Assembly: GCF_002105535.1 (NCBI RefSeq)
Contig: NZ_CP015848.1
Coordinates: forward strand, 4,477,693 to 4,541,692
From: Magnetospirillum sp. ME-1
Lineage (GTDB): Bacteria; Pseudomonadota; Alphaproteobacteria; Rhodospirillales; Magnetospirillaceae
Length of the DNA stretch: 64,000 bases
Direction of reading: 5' to 3'
This document shows positions 1 through 7,919 of this stretch, piece by piece; position 1 is the first letter of the stretch, and each line of letters starts with the position of its first letter. The position numbers were made by a program, and so were the translations under genes. The notes under the pieces were generated by a model that saw only the letters and a list, made by a program, of their open reading frames with translations, did not search any database and was not told where the DNA came from.

Positions 1-873
1 TACCGGGCCAAGCACCAGGGCCGCAACGCCTGCCGCTTCCATTCCGAGACCGTCAACGCCCTGGCCTTCGAGCGGCTGGCCCTGGAAAGCGCGCTGCGCC
101 ATGCGGTGGAACGCCGCGAGTTCCTGCTGCACTACCAGCCCATCTTCGACGCCCGCAGCGCAGACATGGTGGCGGTCGAGGCCCTGTTGCGCTGGCGCCA
201 TCCCGATTTCGGCCTGATCATGCCCAACCAGTTCCTGCCCCTGGCGGAAGAGACGGGCCTGATCCTTCCCATCGGCCGTCTGGTGCTCGACGAGGCCTGC
301 CGCCAGGCCAAATCCTGGCTGGATGCCGGTCATGCCGGCCTCAAGGTGGGCATCAACCTCAGCCCGAGGCAACTGCGCGCCCCAGAACTGATCGAAGACA
401 TCGCCGCCGCCCTGGAATCCAGCGGCCTGCCCCCCGGCACCCTGGAACTGGACGTGCCGGAAAGCGCCATCATCGACAAGGGCCAGGACGTGGACGCCAT
501 CTTCACCCAGTTCAAGACGCTGGGCGTGCGCATGGCCATCGACGCCTTCGGCTCGGGCTATTCCTCCTTCTCGTTCCTGCGCAAGCTTCCCAGCAACACC
601 TTGAAGATCGACCAGAGCTTCGTGCGCGACGCCGCCTCGGGCACCGAGGAATCCGAGATCGTCACCGCCATCGTCGCGGTGGCGCGCGGCCTCCACCTGT
701 CGGTGGTGGCGCCGGGCATCGAAAGCCAGGAGCAGCTGGATCACCTGGCCAAGTACGATTGCGACATGGTCCAGGGCTTCCTGTTCGCCCACCCCATGCC
801 GGCCGAGGAGCTGACCGCGTTCCTGGCCGCCGCCAAGCGCCCCGCCGCCCTGCCGGTCAGGCCGCCGGCCTGA
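1..873 (+). CDS. GGDEF-EAL protein, C-terminal part, with degenerate EAL domain
   Basis: The reading frame is open from the first base, so the gene starts left of the window. The first residues (YRAKHQGRN) match the end of a GGDEF domain. An EAL domain follows at about residues 35-275. EAL is seen as EALLRW, and NLSPRQ, LKIDQSF and QGF are kept. Three catalytic positions are altered: DDFG is DAFG, the usual AEGVE is APGIE, and ELTES reads DVPES. In active EAL phosphodiesterases these residues bind metal or act in catalysis, so I infer loss or strong reduction of c-di-GMP hydrolysis and a possible effector role. The GGDEF active site is outside the window and cannot be judged. Confidence 0.85.
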   Translation, partial: YRAKHQGRNACRFHSETVNALAFERLALESALRHAVERREFLLHYQPIFDARSADMVAVEALLRWRHPDFGLIMPNQFLPLAEETGLILPIGRLVLDEACRQAKSWLDAGHAGLKVGINLSPRQLRAPELIEDIAAALESSGLPPGTLELDVPESAIIDKGQDVDAIFTQFKTLGVRMAIDAFGSGYSSFSFLRKLPSNTLKIDQSFVRDAASGTEESEIVTAIVAVARGLHLSVVAPGIESQEQLDHLAKYDCDMVQGFLFAHPMPAEELTAFLAAAKRPAALPVRPPA

Positions 874-901
874 CGGATCAGGCCGGCAGCGCCGACAATT
901 C

Positions 902-1255
902 TCAGCCCTTGGCCAGGGCCTGGGCCACCACCATCCGCACCCAGGCGGCCCGCGACAGGCCCAGGGCATCGGCCCTGGCGTCGATCTGCGGCAGCTGCGC
1001 GTCCTCGAAGCGGATGATCACCGCCTCCTTCTTGCGCTTCTCCTTCTTGCCGCCCTTCTTGTCCTTCTTGTCTTTCTTGCCCTTCTTGGACTTGGCGTCC
1101 TTCTTGTCGGCCTTGGGCGCGGGGACTTCGGGCATTGCGGCGGCAGGAACCTCGGCGGGAATTTCGGCCTTGGCGGCAGGCGCCGCCTTTTTCGTCCTGG
1201 GCGCCGCCTTCGGCTTGGCGGGGGTGACGGCCTTGACCTTGTTTTCGTCCGACAT
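902..1255 (-). CDS. Lysine-rich protein with ribbon-helix-helix-like C-terminus
   Basis: A 117-residue protein read from the ATG at 1255 (MSDENKVKAV). The longer open frame to 1405 is unlikely because its first 50 residues lie in the upstream region. The N-terminal half is Ala/Pro/Lys-rich and residues about 50-77 are an almost pure Lys/Asp/Gly tract. The last 40 residues (EAVIIRF...LGLSRAAWVRMVV) look like a ribbon-helix-helix fold: one beta strand then two helices, as in Arc/CopG repressors. I infer a DNA-binding protein with a basic tail, perhaps a nucleoid-associated factor or small repressor. It faces away from the downstream binding-protein gene. No closer family was recognised. Confidence 0.6.
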   Translation of the reverse strand: MSDENKVKAVTPAKPKAAPRTKKAAPAAKAEIPAEVPAAAMPEVPAPKADKKDAKSKKGKKDKKDKKGGKKEKRKKEAVIIRFEDAQLPQIDARADALGLSRAAWVRMVVAQALAKG

Positions 1256-1425
1256 CGATCCTACTCCGAATCCATTCGGCGCCATGCGTCGGCGCCACAA
1301 ATACATATATATCGAAGCGATATCGCTTTTCAAGCCGTTTCCGTGACCGGATTCCGCTGTGGCGCGTTGCGCATCCGCTGGTAGACTGAAATCCGGACAT
1401 TTCATATCTCAGGGAGGAGACAGAC

Positions 1426-2526
1426 ATGGGCAGGATCGGGATTACGGGGATCAGTCTGGCGGCGGCATTGCTGGTAACGAGCGCGGCGCGGGCCGACATC
1501 ACCATCGGCGTGGCCGGGCCGCTGTCGGGCAGCGAGGCCGCCTTCGGCGAGCAGTTCAAGCGCGGCGCCATGAAGGCCATCGAGGACATCAACGCCAAGG
1601 GCGGCGTCCTGGGCCAGAAGCTGGCCCTGGCCATGGGCGACGACGCCTGCGATCCCAAGCAGGCGGTGGCGGTGGCCAACGAAATGGCTGCCAAGAAGGT
1701 GCCCTTCGTCGCCGGCCACTTCTGCTCGGGCTCGTCCATTCCGGCGTCGGAAGTCTATGCCGAGACCGGCATCCTGCAGATCTCGCCGGCCTCGACCAAT
1801 CCGAAGTTCACCGAACGCGGCCTGCCCAACGTGTTCCGCACCTGCGGCCGCGACGACCAGCAGGGCGTCATCGCCGCCGAATACATCGCCAAGCACATGA
1901 AGGGCAAGGTGGTGGCCATCGTTCACGACAAGTCGGCCTACGGCAAGGGCCTGGCCGACCAGACCCGTGACGCGCTGGGCAAGAACGGCATCAAGGAAGC
2001 GGTGTACGAGGCCATCTCGGCCGGCGAGAAGGACTATTCCGCCCTGGTCACCAAGCTGAAGGCGGCCAAGGTCGATCTGCTGTATTTCGGCGGCTACAAG
2101 ACCGAGGCGGGCCTGATCGTCCGCCAGCTGCGCGACCAGGGGATGCAGACCCGGCTGATGGGCGGCGACGCCCTGGTGACCGAGGAATACTGGGCCATCA
2201 CCGGGGCCGCCGGCGAGGGCACCATGATGACCTTCAGCCCCGACCCCCGCAAAAACCCGGCCAACGCCGATCTGGTCAAGTACTACCGCGCCCAGAAATA
2301 CGAGCCCGAGGCCTATACGCTGTACACCTACGGCACCATCCAGGCCTGGGCCCAGGCCGCCGAAAAGGCCAAGTCCACCGACTGGAAGAAAGTGGCCGCC
2401 GTGCTCAAGGCCGACAAGTTCGACACCGCCATCGGCAAGATCGGCTTCGACGCCAAGGGTGACGTCGCCGCTCCCGGCTATGTCATGTATGTTTGGAAGG
2501 GCGGCAAGTACGATTACGCGGATTGA
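1426..2526 (+). CDS. ABC transporter periplasmic binding protein, branched-chain amino acid (LivK) type
   Basis: A 366-residue periplasmic ligand-binding protein of the Leu/Ile/Val-binding family (type 1 fold). The start at 1426 follows a good AGGAGG-like site. Residues 1-24 are a Sec signal peptide ending ARA-D. The mature part begins ITIGVAGPLSG, the usual first strand of the family. Landmarks such as INAKGGVLGQK and the central AYGKG hinge segment are present. No permease or ATPase genes adjoin it, so it either shares a transporter encoded elsewhere or works with the liv operon at 16.6-21.1 kb, which has its own binding protein. The ligand cannot be read from sequence; amino or aromatic acids are plausible. 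Confidence 0.9.
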   Translation: MGRIGITGISLAAALLVTSAARADITIGVAGPLSGSEAAFGEQFKRGAMKAIEDINAKGGVLGQKLALAMGDDACDPKQAVAVANEMAAKKVPFVAGHFCSGSSIPASEVYAETGILQISPASTNPKFTERGLPNVFRTCGRDDQQGVIAAEYIAKHMKGKVVAIVHDKSAYGKGLADQTRDALGKNGIKEAVYEAISAGEKDYSALVTKLKAAKVDLLYFGGYKTEAGLIVRQLRDQGMQTRLMGGDALVTEEYWAITGAAGEGTMMTFSPDPRKNPANADLVKYYRAQKYEPEAYTLYTYGTIQAWAQAAEKAKSTDWKKVAAVLKADKFDTAIGKIGFDAKGDVAAPGYVMYVWKGGKYDYAD

Positions 2527-2597
2527 CGCCTTCCGCCACCGGGTCTACCAAGGAAGCGGGCCGGACTCGTCCGGCCCGTACAGGGGAGAAACGCAAA

Positions 2598-2927
2598 ATG
2601 CCTTTGTCCGATTGCATCGACGCCTGTGAACAGGCGCACCGGGCCTGCACCGAGTCGGTGATCCACGGCATCCAGCAAGGCGGCAGCGCCGCCGAATGGG
2701 AACTGATCCAACTGCTGCTCGACTGCGCCGACATCAACGAGACCGCCGCCGACTTCATGCTGCGCTCGTCGCGCCTGCACCACCTCACCTGCCAGGTGGC
2801 GGCCGAGGTATCCGACAAGTGCGCCAGCGCCTGCGAGAAGCTGGCCAAGGAGGACGTGCGCCTCAAGGAATGCGCCGAAGCCTGCCGCCGGGCCGCCACG
2901 GCCTGCCGCAAGACCATCAAGAACTGA
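2598..2927 (+). CDS. Cys-rich four-helix-bundle protein (DUF326 / Csp-like)
   Basis: A 109-residue cytosolic protein starting at the ATG at 2598 behind GGGGAG. Cysteines recur with helical spacing (CIDACEQAHRAC, CADINE, CQVAAEVSDKCASAC, CAEACRRAATAC). This is the pattern of the DUF326/Csp copper-storage four-helix bundle family, in which inward-facing Cys residues bind Cu(I). No signal peptide is visible, so it resembles the cytosolic members. Role inferred: copper binding or storage. It sits 71 bp after the binding protein and before a strong hairpin, so it may be cotranscribed with that gene, but no functional link is evident. Confidence 0.75.
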   Translation: MPLSDCIDACEQAHRACTESVIHGIQQGGSAAEWELIQLLLDCADINETAADFMLRSSRLHHLTCQVAAEVSDKCASACEKLAKEDVRLKECAEACRRAATACRKTIKN

Positions 2928-2937
2928 TAACCGCCGA

Positions 2938-2967
2938 CCCGATGAACTGAAACTTCAGTTCATCGGG
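2938..2967. terminator. 14-bp perfect hairpin after the Cys-rich gene
   Basis: The arms at 2938-2951 and 2954-2967 are perfectly complementary with a 2-base centre. There is no U tract, so intrinsic termination is uncertain; it may instead protect the 3' end of the mRNA. Confidence 0.5.
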
Positions 2968-3088
2968 GAGAAGGCAAGGGCAAGGCCCGCCGCGGCTTAT
3001 GCCGCGAAAGCCAAGCGAAGCGCCCGGCGACTGAGGGACTTACGGTGAGCCGCCCCTCGGCTCGCCGGCACAACATGAACAGGAGATC

Positions 3089-3379
3089 ATGGTGAAGGAC
3101 GAAACCCGCATCGTTGGCAACCTGCCCAACCTTCGCATGGAGATCGTCCATCGCCAGGATCCGGATGGCGCGGCCGAGCATGTGAGCATCCACCTCTCGG
3201 CCACGCCGTCCTTCCAGGCGGCCGAGGCCCTGCTGCTGGGGGGCATGTCGCCCCAGGCCTGGAGCGATCCCCTTGCCCTGTGGAACACCATGACCCAGGC
3301 ATGGCTCGCCCCCTGGACCCGGATGCTGGGCGGGACCAATCCCTGGCTCGACGCCCTGACGCATCGCGATTCCAAGTAG
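3089..3379 (+). CDS. Hypothetical protein, 96 aa
   Basis: Starts at the ATG at 3089 directly after AGGAG. Its stop codon abuts the ATG of the MFS transporter at 3380, so the two are almost certainly cotranscribed and translationally coupled. The protein is soluble, without a signal peptide. It has an N-terminal strand-rich half (RIVGNLPNLRMEIVH) and a Trp-rich C-terminal half (SPQAWSDPLALWNTM, APWTRMLGG). I do not recognise the family. The context suggests an accessory to the transporter. Confidence 0.7.
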   Translation: MVKDETRIVGNLPNLRMEIVHRQDPDGAAEHVSIHLSATPSFQAAEALLLGGMSPQAWSDPLALWNTMTQAWLAPWTRMLGGTNPWLDALTHRDSK

Positions 3380-4558
3380 ATGACTCCTGAACGGACCTCG
3401 TGGCTCGCCGTCCTGGGGGCGGTGGGAGCGGGGGTCGCCGCCGCCTTCCAGGTGGGCAAGGCGCCCATCGCGCTCCCCTTCATCCGGGGCGAGATGGGGC
3501 TCGACCTCTCCCACGCCGCCTGGATTTTGTCCATCTTCGCCCTGATGGGCGCGGCCGCCGGGGCCGGCATGGGCACCTTGGTCACCCGCGTGGGCTCGCG
3601 CCGGCTGCTGCCCATCGGACTCGGCATTCTGGCGGCGGGAAGCCTGGCCGGGGGCCTGGCCCCGGGCTTCGGCGGATTGCTGGCCGCCCGGGTGGTGGAA
3701 GGCATCGGCTACATGCTGGTGGTCATTTCCGCCCCCGCCCTGATCACCCTGATGACCACCCCCGCCCAACGCCAGATGGCCTTCGGCCTGTGGGGAGCGT
3801 TCATGCCCTTCGGCATGGCGGTGTCCATGGCCGCCGCCCCGGCGCTGCCGCTGGTCGGCTGGCGCGGCCTGTGGCTGGGCATGGCCGCGCTGCTGGTCCT
3901 TTACGCCATTCTGGTCCACGTCCGCATGCCGCGTCCGCCCAGGCCACCCCGGCAGGACAGCCACATTCTGCATGACGTGGCCGACACCCTGCGGGCCCCC
4001 GGTCCGCTGCTGCTGGCCGCCACCTTCATTCCCTATTCCGCCGCCTATGCGGCGCTCACCGGCTTTCTGCCCACCCTGCTGATCGAGCGCATGGGGGTCA
4101 GCCCCGGTACCGCCGGACTGATGGCCGCCCTGGTGGCCGGGGTCAACATCATCGGCAACCTCTCCTCGGGCCCGGCGCTCCGCCTGGGCCTGCCCCGGCG
4201 CAAGGTGATGGCCGCCGCCTTCGCGGTGATGATGGTGGGCTGCCTAGGCATCTTCCAGCCCTGGGTCCCGCCGGCCGCCGCCTATGGCCTGTGCCTGATG
4301 GTCAGCGCCTGCTCGGGCCTGCTGCCCGGCTGCATCCTGGGCTCGGCCTCGGTCTACGCGCCGCGCCTGCCCCTGGTGCCGGTGACGCTGGGCCTTTACA
4401 TGCAGGGCAGCAACTGGGGCCAGCTGATGGGGCCGGTGGTGGTGGGCGCCGCCGTCTCGGCATGGGGCTGGTCCGCCGCATCCCTGGTCCTGGGCGCCGC
4501 CACCCTGTGCGGCATCGGCATGGCGCTGGCCTTGCGCCGGGCCGGCAAGGAACCTTAA
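3380..4558 (+). CDS. MFS transporter, CynX/NimT-like
   Basis: A 392-residue inner-membrane protein with about 12 hydrophobic segments and a cytoplasmic central loop near residues 180-195 (HVRMPRPPRPPR). The motif-A region between the second and third segments reads GTLVTRVGSRRLLP, typical of the major facilitator superfamily. Overall length and pattern resemble cyanate/nitroimidazole-type MFS members (CynX/NimT) more than sugar permeases. It is tightly linked to the 96-residue protein upstream and followed by an FAD-linked oxidase gene. The substrate is unknown; a small organic anion oxidised by the next gene product is a reasonable guess. Confidence 0.8.
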   Translation: MTPERTSWLAVLGAVGAGVAAAFQVGKAPIALPFIRGEMGLDLSHAAWILSIFALMGAAAGAGMGTLVTRVGSRRLLPIGLGILAAGSLAGGLAPGFGGLLAARVVEGIGYMLVVISAPALITLMTTPAQRQMAFGLWGAFMPFGMAVSMAAAPALPLVGWRGLWLGMAALLVLYAILVHVRMPRPPRPPRQDSHILHDVADTLRAPGPLLLAATFIPYSAAYAALTGFLPTLLIERMGVSPGTAGLMAALVAGVNIIGNLSSGPALRLGLPRRKVMAAAFAVMMVGCLGIFQPWVPPAAAYGLCLMVSACSGLLPGCILGSASVYAPRLPLVPVTLGLYMQGSNWGQLMGPVVVGAAVSAWGWSAASLVLGAATLCGIGMALALRRAGKEP

Positions 4559-4590
4559 TTTAAGCGGTCCTACCATAGAGGCCAGCCCCC

Positions 4591-5964
4591 ATGCCCCTTC
4601 CCGCCGCTCTCGCCGCCGATCTCGCCAGCCGCTTCGGCGAGCGCTTCTCCACCGCCCAGATCGTGCGCGAGCAGCACGGCAAGGACGAATCCCATTTCGC
4701 CCCCTGCCCGCCCGAAGCGGTGGTCTTCGCGCTCACCACCGAGGAGGTGGCGCAAACCGTCAAGGCCTGCGCCGCCCACGGGGTTCCGGTCATCGCGTTT
4801 GGCACCGGCACCTCGCTGGAAGGACATGTGGCGGCGCTTTCGGGCGGCGTGTGCATCGACGTCGGCGGCATGAACCGGGTCCTCGAGGTCAGGCCTGAGG
4901 ATCTGGACGTCACCATTCAGCCCGGCGTCACCAGGAAGCAGCTGAACGAATACCTGCGCGACACCGGCCTGTTCTTTCCCATCGATCCCGGCGCCGACGC
5001 CTCCCTGGGCGGCATGGCGGCGACCCGGGCGTCGGGCACCAACGCGGTGCGCTACGGCACCATGCGCGAGAACGTGCTGTCGCTGGAGGTGGTGCTGCCC
5101 GACGGCCGCGTGATCCGCACCGCCAAGCGGGCGCGCAAGTCATCGGCCGGCTACGACCTCACCCGCCTGTTCGTGGGCTCGGAAGGCACGCTGGGCATCA
5201 TCACCGAGCTGACGCTGCGCCTGCACGGCATCCCCGAGGCCATCTCGGCGGCGATCTGCCCCTTCCCCTCCATCGAGGCGGCGGTCAACACCGTGATCCT
5301 CACCATCCAGTCCGGGGTGCCGGTGGCGCGCATCGAGTTCCTGGACAAGGTGATGATCGGCGCGGTCAACCGCTATTCCAAGACCGGCCACAAGGAGGCG
5401 CCCACCCTGTTCTTCGAATTCCACGGCAGCCCGGCTTCGGTGCAGGAACAGGCCGAGAAGGTCGAGGCCATCGCCGCCGAATTCGGGGCCGAGGGCTTCC
5501 AATGGGCCACCGGCGCCGAGGAGCGCACCAAGCTGTGGTCGGCACGCCACAACGCCTATTACGCCGGCGTGGCCATGCGCCCCGGTTGCCGCGCCTGGAC
5601 CACCGACGCCTGCGTGCCCATCTCGCGCCTGGCCGAGTGCCTGCTGGAGACCGAGGAGGATCTCAAATCCACCGCTCTCACCTCGGCCATCGTCGGCCAT
5701 GTGGGCGACGGCAACTTCCACGTCATGCTGCTGGTCGATCCCGCCCGCCCCGAAGAGATCGCCGAGGCCGAGCGCATCAACCACCGCATCGTGCGCCGCG
5801 CGCTGGCCATGGACGGCACCTGCACCGGCGAGCACGGGGTGGGCCACGGCAAGATGGCCTTCCTGGAGGAGGAATACGGGGACGCCCTGGACGTGATGCG
5901 CGCCATCAAGCGCGCCATCGACCCGGCCGGGATCATGAATCCCGGCAAGATCGTCATTCCGTAA
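4591..5964 (+). CDS. FAD-binding oxidase, D-lactate/glycolate dehydrogenase (GlcD) type
   Basis: A 457-residue flavoprotein of the GlcD/D-lactate dehydrogenase (cytochrome) family, which oxidises 2-hydroxyacids to 2-oxoacids. The PCMH-type FAD domain occupies about residues 40-220 (GTGTSLEGH, PGVTRKQL, DPGADASLGG, VGSEGTLGI). The C-terminal FAD-oxidase cap contains the substrate-site segments GHVGDGNFH and GEHGVGHGK. Length is normal. It follows the MFS transporter by 32 bp with a weak GAGG site, so uptake and oxidation of a hydroxyacid may be coupled. D-lactate, glycolate or an aromatic 2-hydroxyacid such as mandelate are all possible; sequence alone does not decide. Confidence 0.88.
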   Translation: MPLPAALAADLASRFGERFSTAQIVREQHGKDESHFAPCPPEAVVFALTTEEVAQTVKACAAHGVPVIAFGTGTSLEGHVAALSGGVCIDVGGMNRVLEVRPEDLDVTIQPGVTRKQLNEYLRDTGLFFPIDPGADASLGGMAATRASGTNAVRYGTMRENVLSLEVVLPDGRVIRTAKRARKSSAGYDLTRLFVGSEGTLGIITELTLRLHGIPEAISAAICPFPSIEAAVNTVILTIQSGVPVARIEFLDKVMIGAVNRYSKTGHKEAPTLFFEFHGSPASVQEQAEKVEAIAAEFGAEGFQWATGAEERTKLWSARHNAYYAGVAMRPGCRAWTTDACVPISRLAECLLETEEDLKSTALTSAIVGHVGDGNFHVMLLVDPARPEEIAEAERINHRIVRRALAMDGTCTGEHGVGHGKMAFLEEEYGDALDVMRAIKRAIDPAGIMNPGKIVIP

Positions 5965-5971
5965 ACGGAAG

Positions 5972-6166
5972 TCAGGCGGCGGCGCCCAGTTCGGCGATGA
6001 AGGGATAAAGCTGATCGACGATCAGCCGGATGGTGTCGGCATCAAGGGACGGGATCATGGCGGTCAGCAAGGTGACGGCGGCGCCACGTTGAGCGACCGC
6101 ATCCAGCCCCCCCTTGCGGGCGTCCGTCACCGCCTGTGCGATGATCTCTCTCAGCGATGGGTCCAT
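5972..6166 (-). CDS. Small hypothetical protein, 64 aa
   Basis: Read from the ATG at 6166 (MDPSLREIIAQ); an upstream ATG in frame at 6199 would add 11 residues. It is all-helical and acidic, with no cysteine or signal peptide, ending FIAELGAAA. It converges with the FAD oxidase gene, the stops being 7 bp apart. No family was recognised. Confidence 0.5.
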   Translation of the reverse strand: MDPSLREIIAQAVTDARKGGLDAVAQRGAAVTLLTAMIPSLDADTIRLIVDQLYPFIAELGAAA

Positions 6167-6281
6167 GATCGGCCTATGAACGAAACAAGGTTGCAGCATC
6201 TACACTGCAACCTTGCCTCGTCTTCATGCGCCGATCCACCAACGAACAGGAAGAAGTTGTAAGTCCCTGTGACGCAGGGAA

Positions 6282-7058
6282 TCAGTGTCCGCCCATCACG
6301 TCGCGATAGGCGTGCCAGCTGGCGTGGCCGATCACCGGCAGGGCCACGACCATGCCGACGAAGGCGATCGCCATGCCGAAGAAGGTCACCACCGCGATGG
6401 TGGCTGCCCAACCGATCATGGTGCGCCAGTTGAGCCGCACCGCCTGTATGCTGAACTCCATGGCCTCGACCACGCCCACGTCGCGGTCCAGCAGCATGGG
6501 CATGGCGAAAACGCTGATGGAAAAGGCGATGACCGCCAGGATTCCGCCCACCAGCGTGCCGATTGCCAGGAAGCGGAAGGAGGCCGGGCGCAGCACCACG
6601 TCCTCGATGAAATTGTCCAGCGGCAGCGGCATGCCCGGCGGGTAGAACAGGGCGAACACCACCAATCCGGCCAGCAGCCAGGCCATCAGCAGGATGGACA
6701 GAACCAGCCCCATATTGCCGATCTGGTCCAGACGGGACCTGACGCCGCCCACCACCAGTCCCAGACCGACGGGCTGGCCGCTTTCCTGCCTGCGGCTGAT
6801 CTCGTAGAGAAACACCGCCGCCAGCGGCCCCACCAGCATGAAGCCGGCGGCCAGCGGGAACAGCAGCGAGCCCATGTCCATGGCGTTGAGAATCAGGAAC
6901 AGCGCCATGCCGATACCGGCGTACAGCGCCCCGAAGCCGAGGCTGAGGCCGGGATTGCGCCAGGTGTCGCGCCAGCCGGCGTTGAGCCACTCGGACGCCT
7001 GGGCCGGCGTCACCAGCCGGGCATCGTATCGATGGGAATGAATGGCCATGGAAATCAT
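6282..7058 (-). CDS. DUF2189-like polytopic membrane protein
   Basis: A 258-residue inner-membrane protein. Start chosen at 7058 (MISMAIHSH) because AGGGGGG lies 4 bp upstream; an internal ATG at 7049 is possible. About six hydrophobic segments are visible, with a conserved-looking N-terminal soluble part (SEWLNAGWRDTWRNPGLSLGFGALYAG). FLYEISRR after the second segment, and the overall layout, match the DUF2189 family of unknown function. It is transcribed divergently from the MarR gene and lacks cotranscribed neighbours. Confidence 0.75.
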   Translation of the reverse strand: MISMAIHSHRYDARLVTPAQASEWLNAGWRDTWRNPGLSLGFGALYAGIGMALFLILNAMDMGSLLFPLAAGFMLVGPLAAVFLYEISRRQESGQPVGLGLVVGGVRSRLDQIGNMGLVLSILLMAWLLAGLVVFALFYPPGMPLPLDNFIEDVVLRPASFRFLAIGTLVGGILAVIAFSISVFAMPMLLDRDVGVVEAMEFSIQAVRLNWRTMIGWAATIAVVTFFGMAIAFVGMVVALPVIGHASWHAYRDVMGGH

Positions 7059-7232
7059 CTTACCCCCCTGTGCGAAGGAGTGTCCCAACCTCCGCGCCCC
7101 GGCGCGAAGCACTGCCGCCCTACATGTGGAAATCCCGCCGGAGTTAAACAAGGCCATCCGTCCGTATTGCAGTTGTGCGCCCGGCGTAAAAGCAATACAC
7201 ATTTGTGCCGGCAATTGTCGAAAGAGGCTGAT

Positions 7233-7736
7233 TTGGCGATCAAACGCACCAGAAAGACCGCACCCGACAAGGCGGAAGTCAAGGCGCAGCCCTCACTGCT
7301 GTCGGGCATGGAACTGGACATTCTCGACGACATCGTCGGCTATCGCCTGCGCCGCGCCCAGGTGGTGGTCTATCAGGACTATGTCCGCACTGTCGGTTCG
7401 CTGGACATCCGGCCGTCGCAATTCGCCGCCCTGACCATCATCGGCGCCAATCCCGGCCTGTCCCAGACCACGCTGGCCGCCACCATGGGCATCGACCGCT
7501 CGGGCGCCGTGATCCTGATCGACGCGCTGGAGGGCAAGGGGCTGGCCAGCCGCGTTCCCTCGCCCACCGATCGCCGCACCTACGCCATCATGCTGACCGA
7601 GAAGGGCGGCAAGACCCTGGCCGAGCTGAAGCAGCTGGTGGCCGAGCACGATCTGCGCATCACCTCGCAGCTGTCCGACGCCGAGCGGACCCAGCTGCGC
7701 GATCTGCTGCACCGCCTTTATACTCCCCAGTTCTAG
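7233..7736 (+). CDS. MarR-family transcriptional regulator
   Basis: A 167-residue regulator. The best start is TTG at 7233, five bases after GAGG at 7224; no ATG fits. The winged helix-turn-helix spans about residues 60-130 (FAALTIIGANPGLSQTTLAATMGIDR). The wing contains the family signature PTDRRTYAIMLTEKG. MarR proteins usually repress adjacent catabolic or efflux genes and are released by aromatic or CoA-thioester ligands. The next genes are a thiolase and a hydratase/dehydrogenase, and two palindromes lie between, so local control of those genes is likely. Confidence 0.88.
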   Translation: MAIKRTRKTAPDKAEVKAQPSLLSGMELDILDDIVGYRLRRAQVVVYQDYVRTVGSLDIRPSQFAALTIIGANPGLSQTTLAATMGIDRSGAVILIDALEGKGLASRVPSPTDRRTYAIMLTEKGGKTLAELKQLVAEHDLRITSQLSDAERTQLRDLLHRLYTPQF

Positions 7737-7784
7737 GCTGGAACCCGCGCCGGTGCTGGCCGCGCCCTGCCCCTCGCCGAGATT

Positions 7785-7822
7785 GTTGACCTGGTCAACT
7801 GTTGTGAGGAGCAAATATTTGC
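7785..7822. promoter_or_regulatory. Two palindromes upstream of the thiolase gene, candidate MarR operators
   Basis: GTTGACCTGGTCAAC at 7785-7799 is a perfect 7+1+7 palindrome and GCAAATATTTGC at 7811-7822 is a perfect 12-bp palindrome. Both lie between the MarR gene and the thiolase it faces. MarR dimers bind such short palindromes; assignment to this protein is inference. Confidence 0.5.
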
Positions 7823-7919
7823 CTTTACCGCATTTCCGAAGACCGCTAGAGTGGTGGCAATCCGGGAGTCACCCGCGTCACCGCATCCCTTGCGGCAAAA
7901 AAACATTTGGGAGTGCGTC

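Noticed and set aside
759-1346. Long plus-strand open frame opposite the lysine-rich gene
   Set aside because: It begins inside the EAL gene and is low-complexity Leu/Phe-rich sequence produced by the antisense of the Lys tract.
2960-3973. Minus-strand open frame opposite the MFS gene
   Set aside because: Gln/Gly/His-rich shadow composition with no ribosome site; the plus-strand transporter is convincing.
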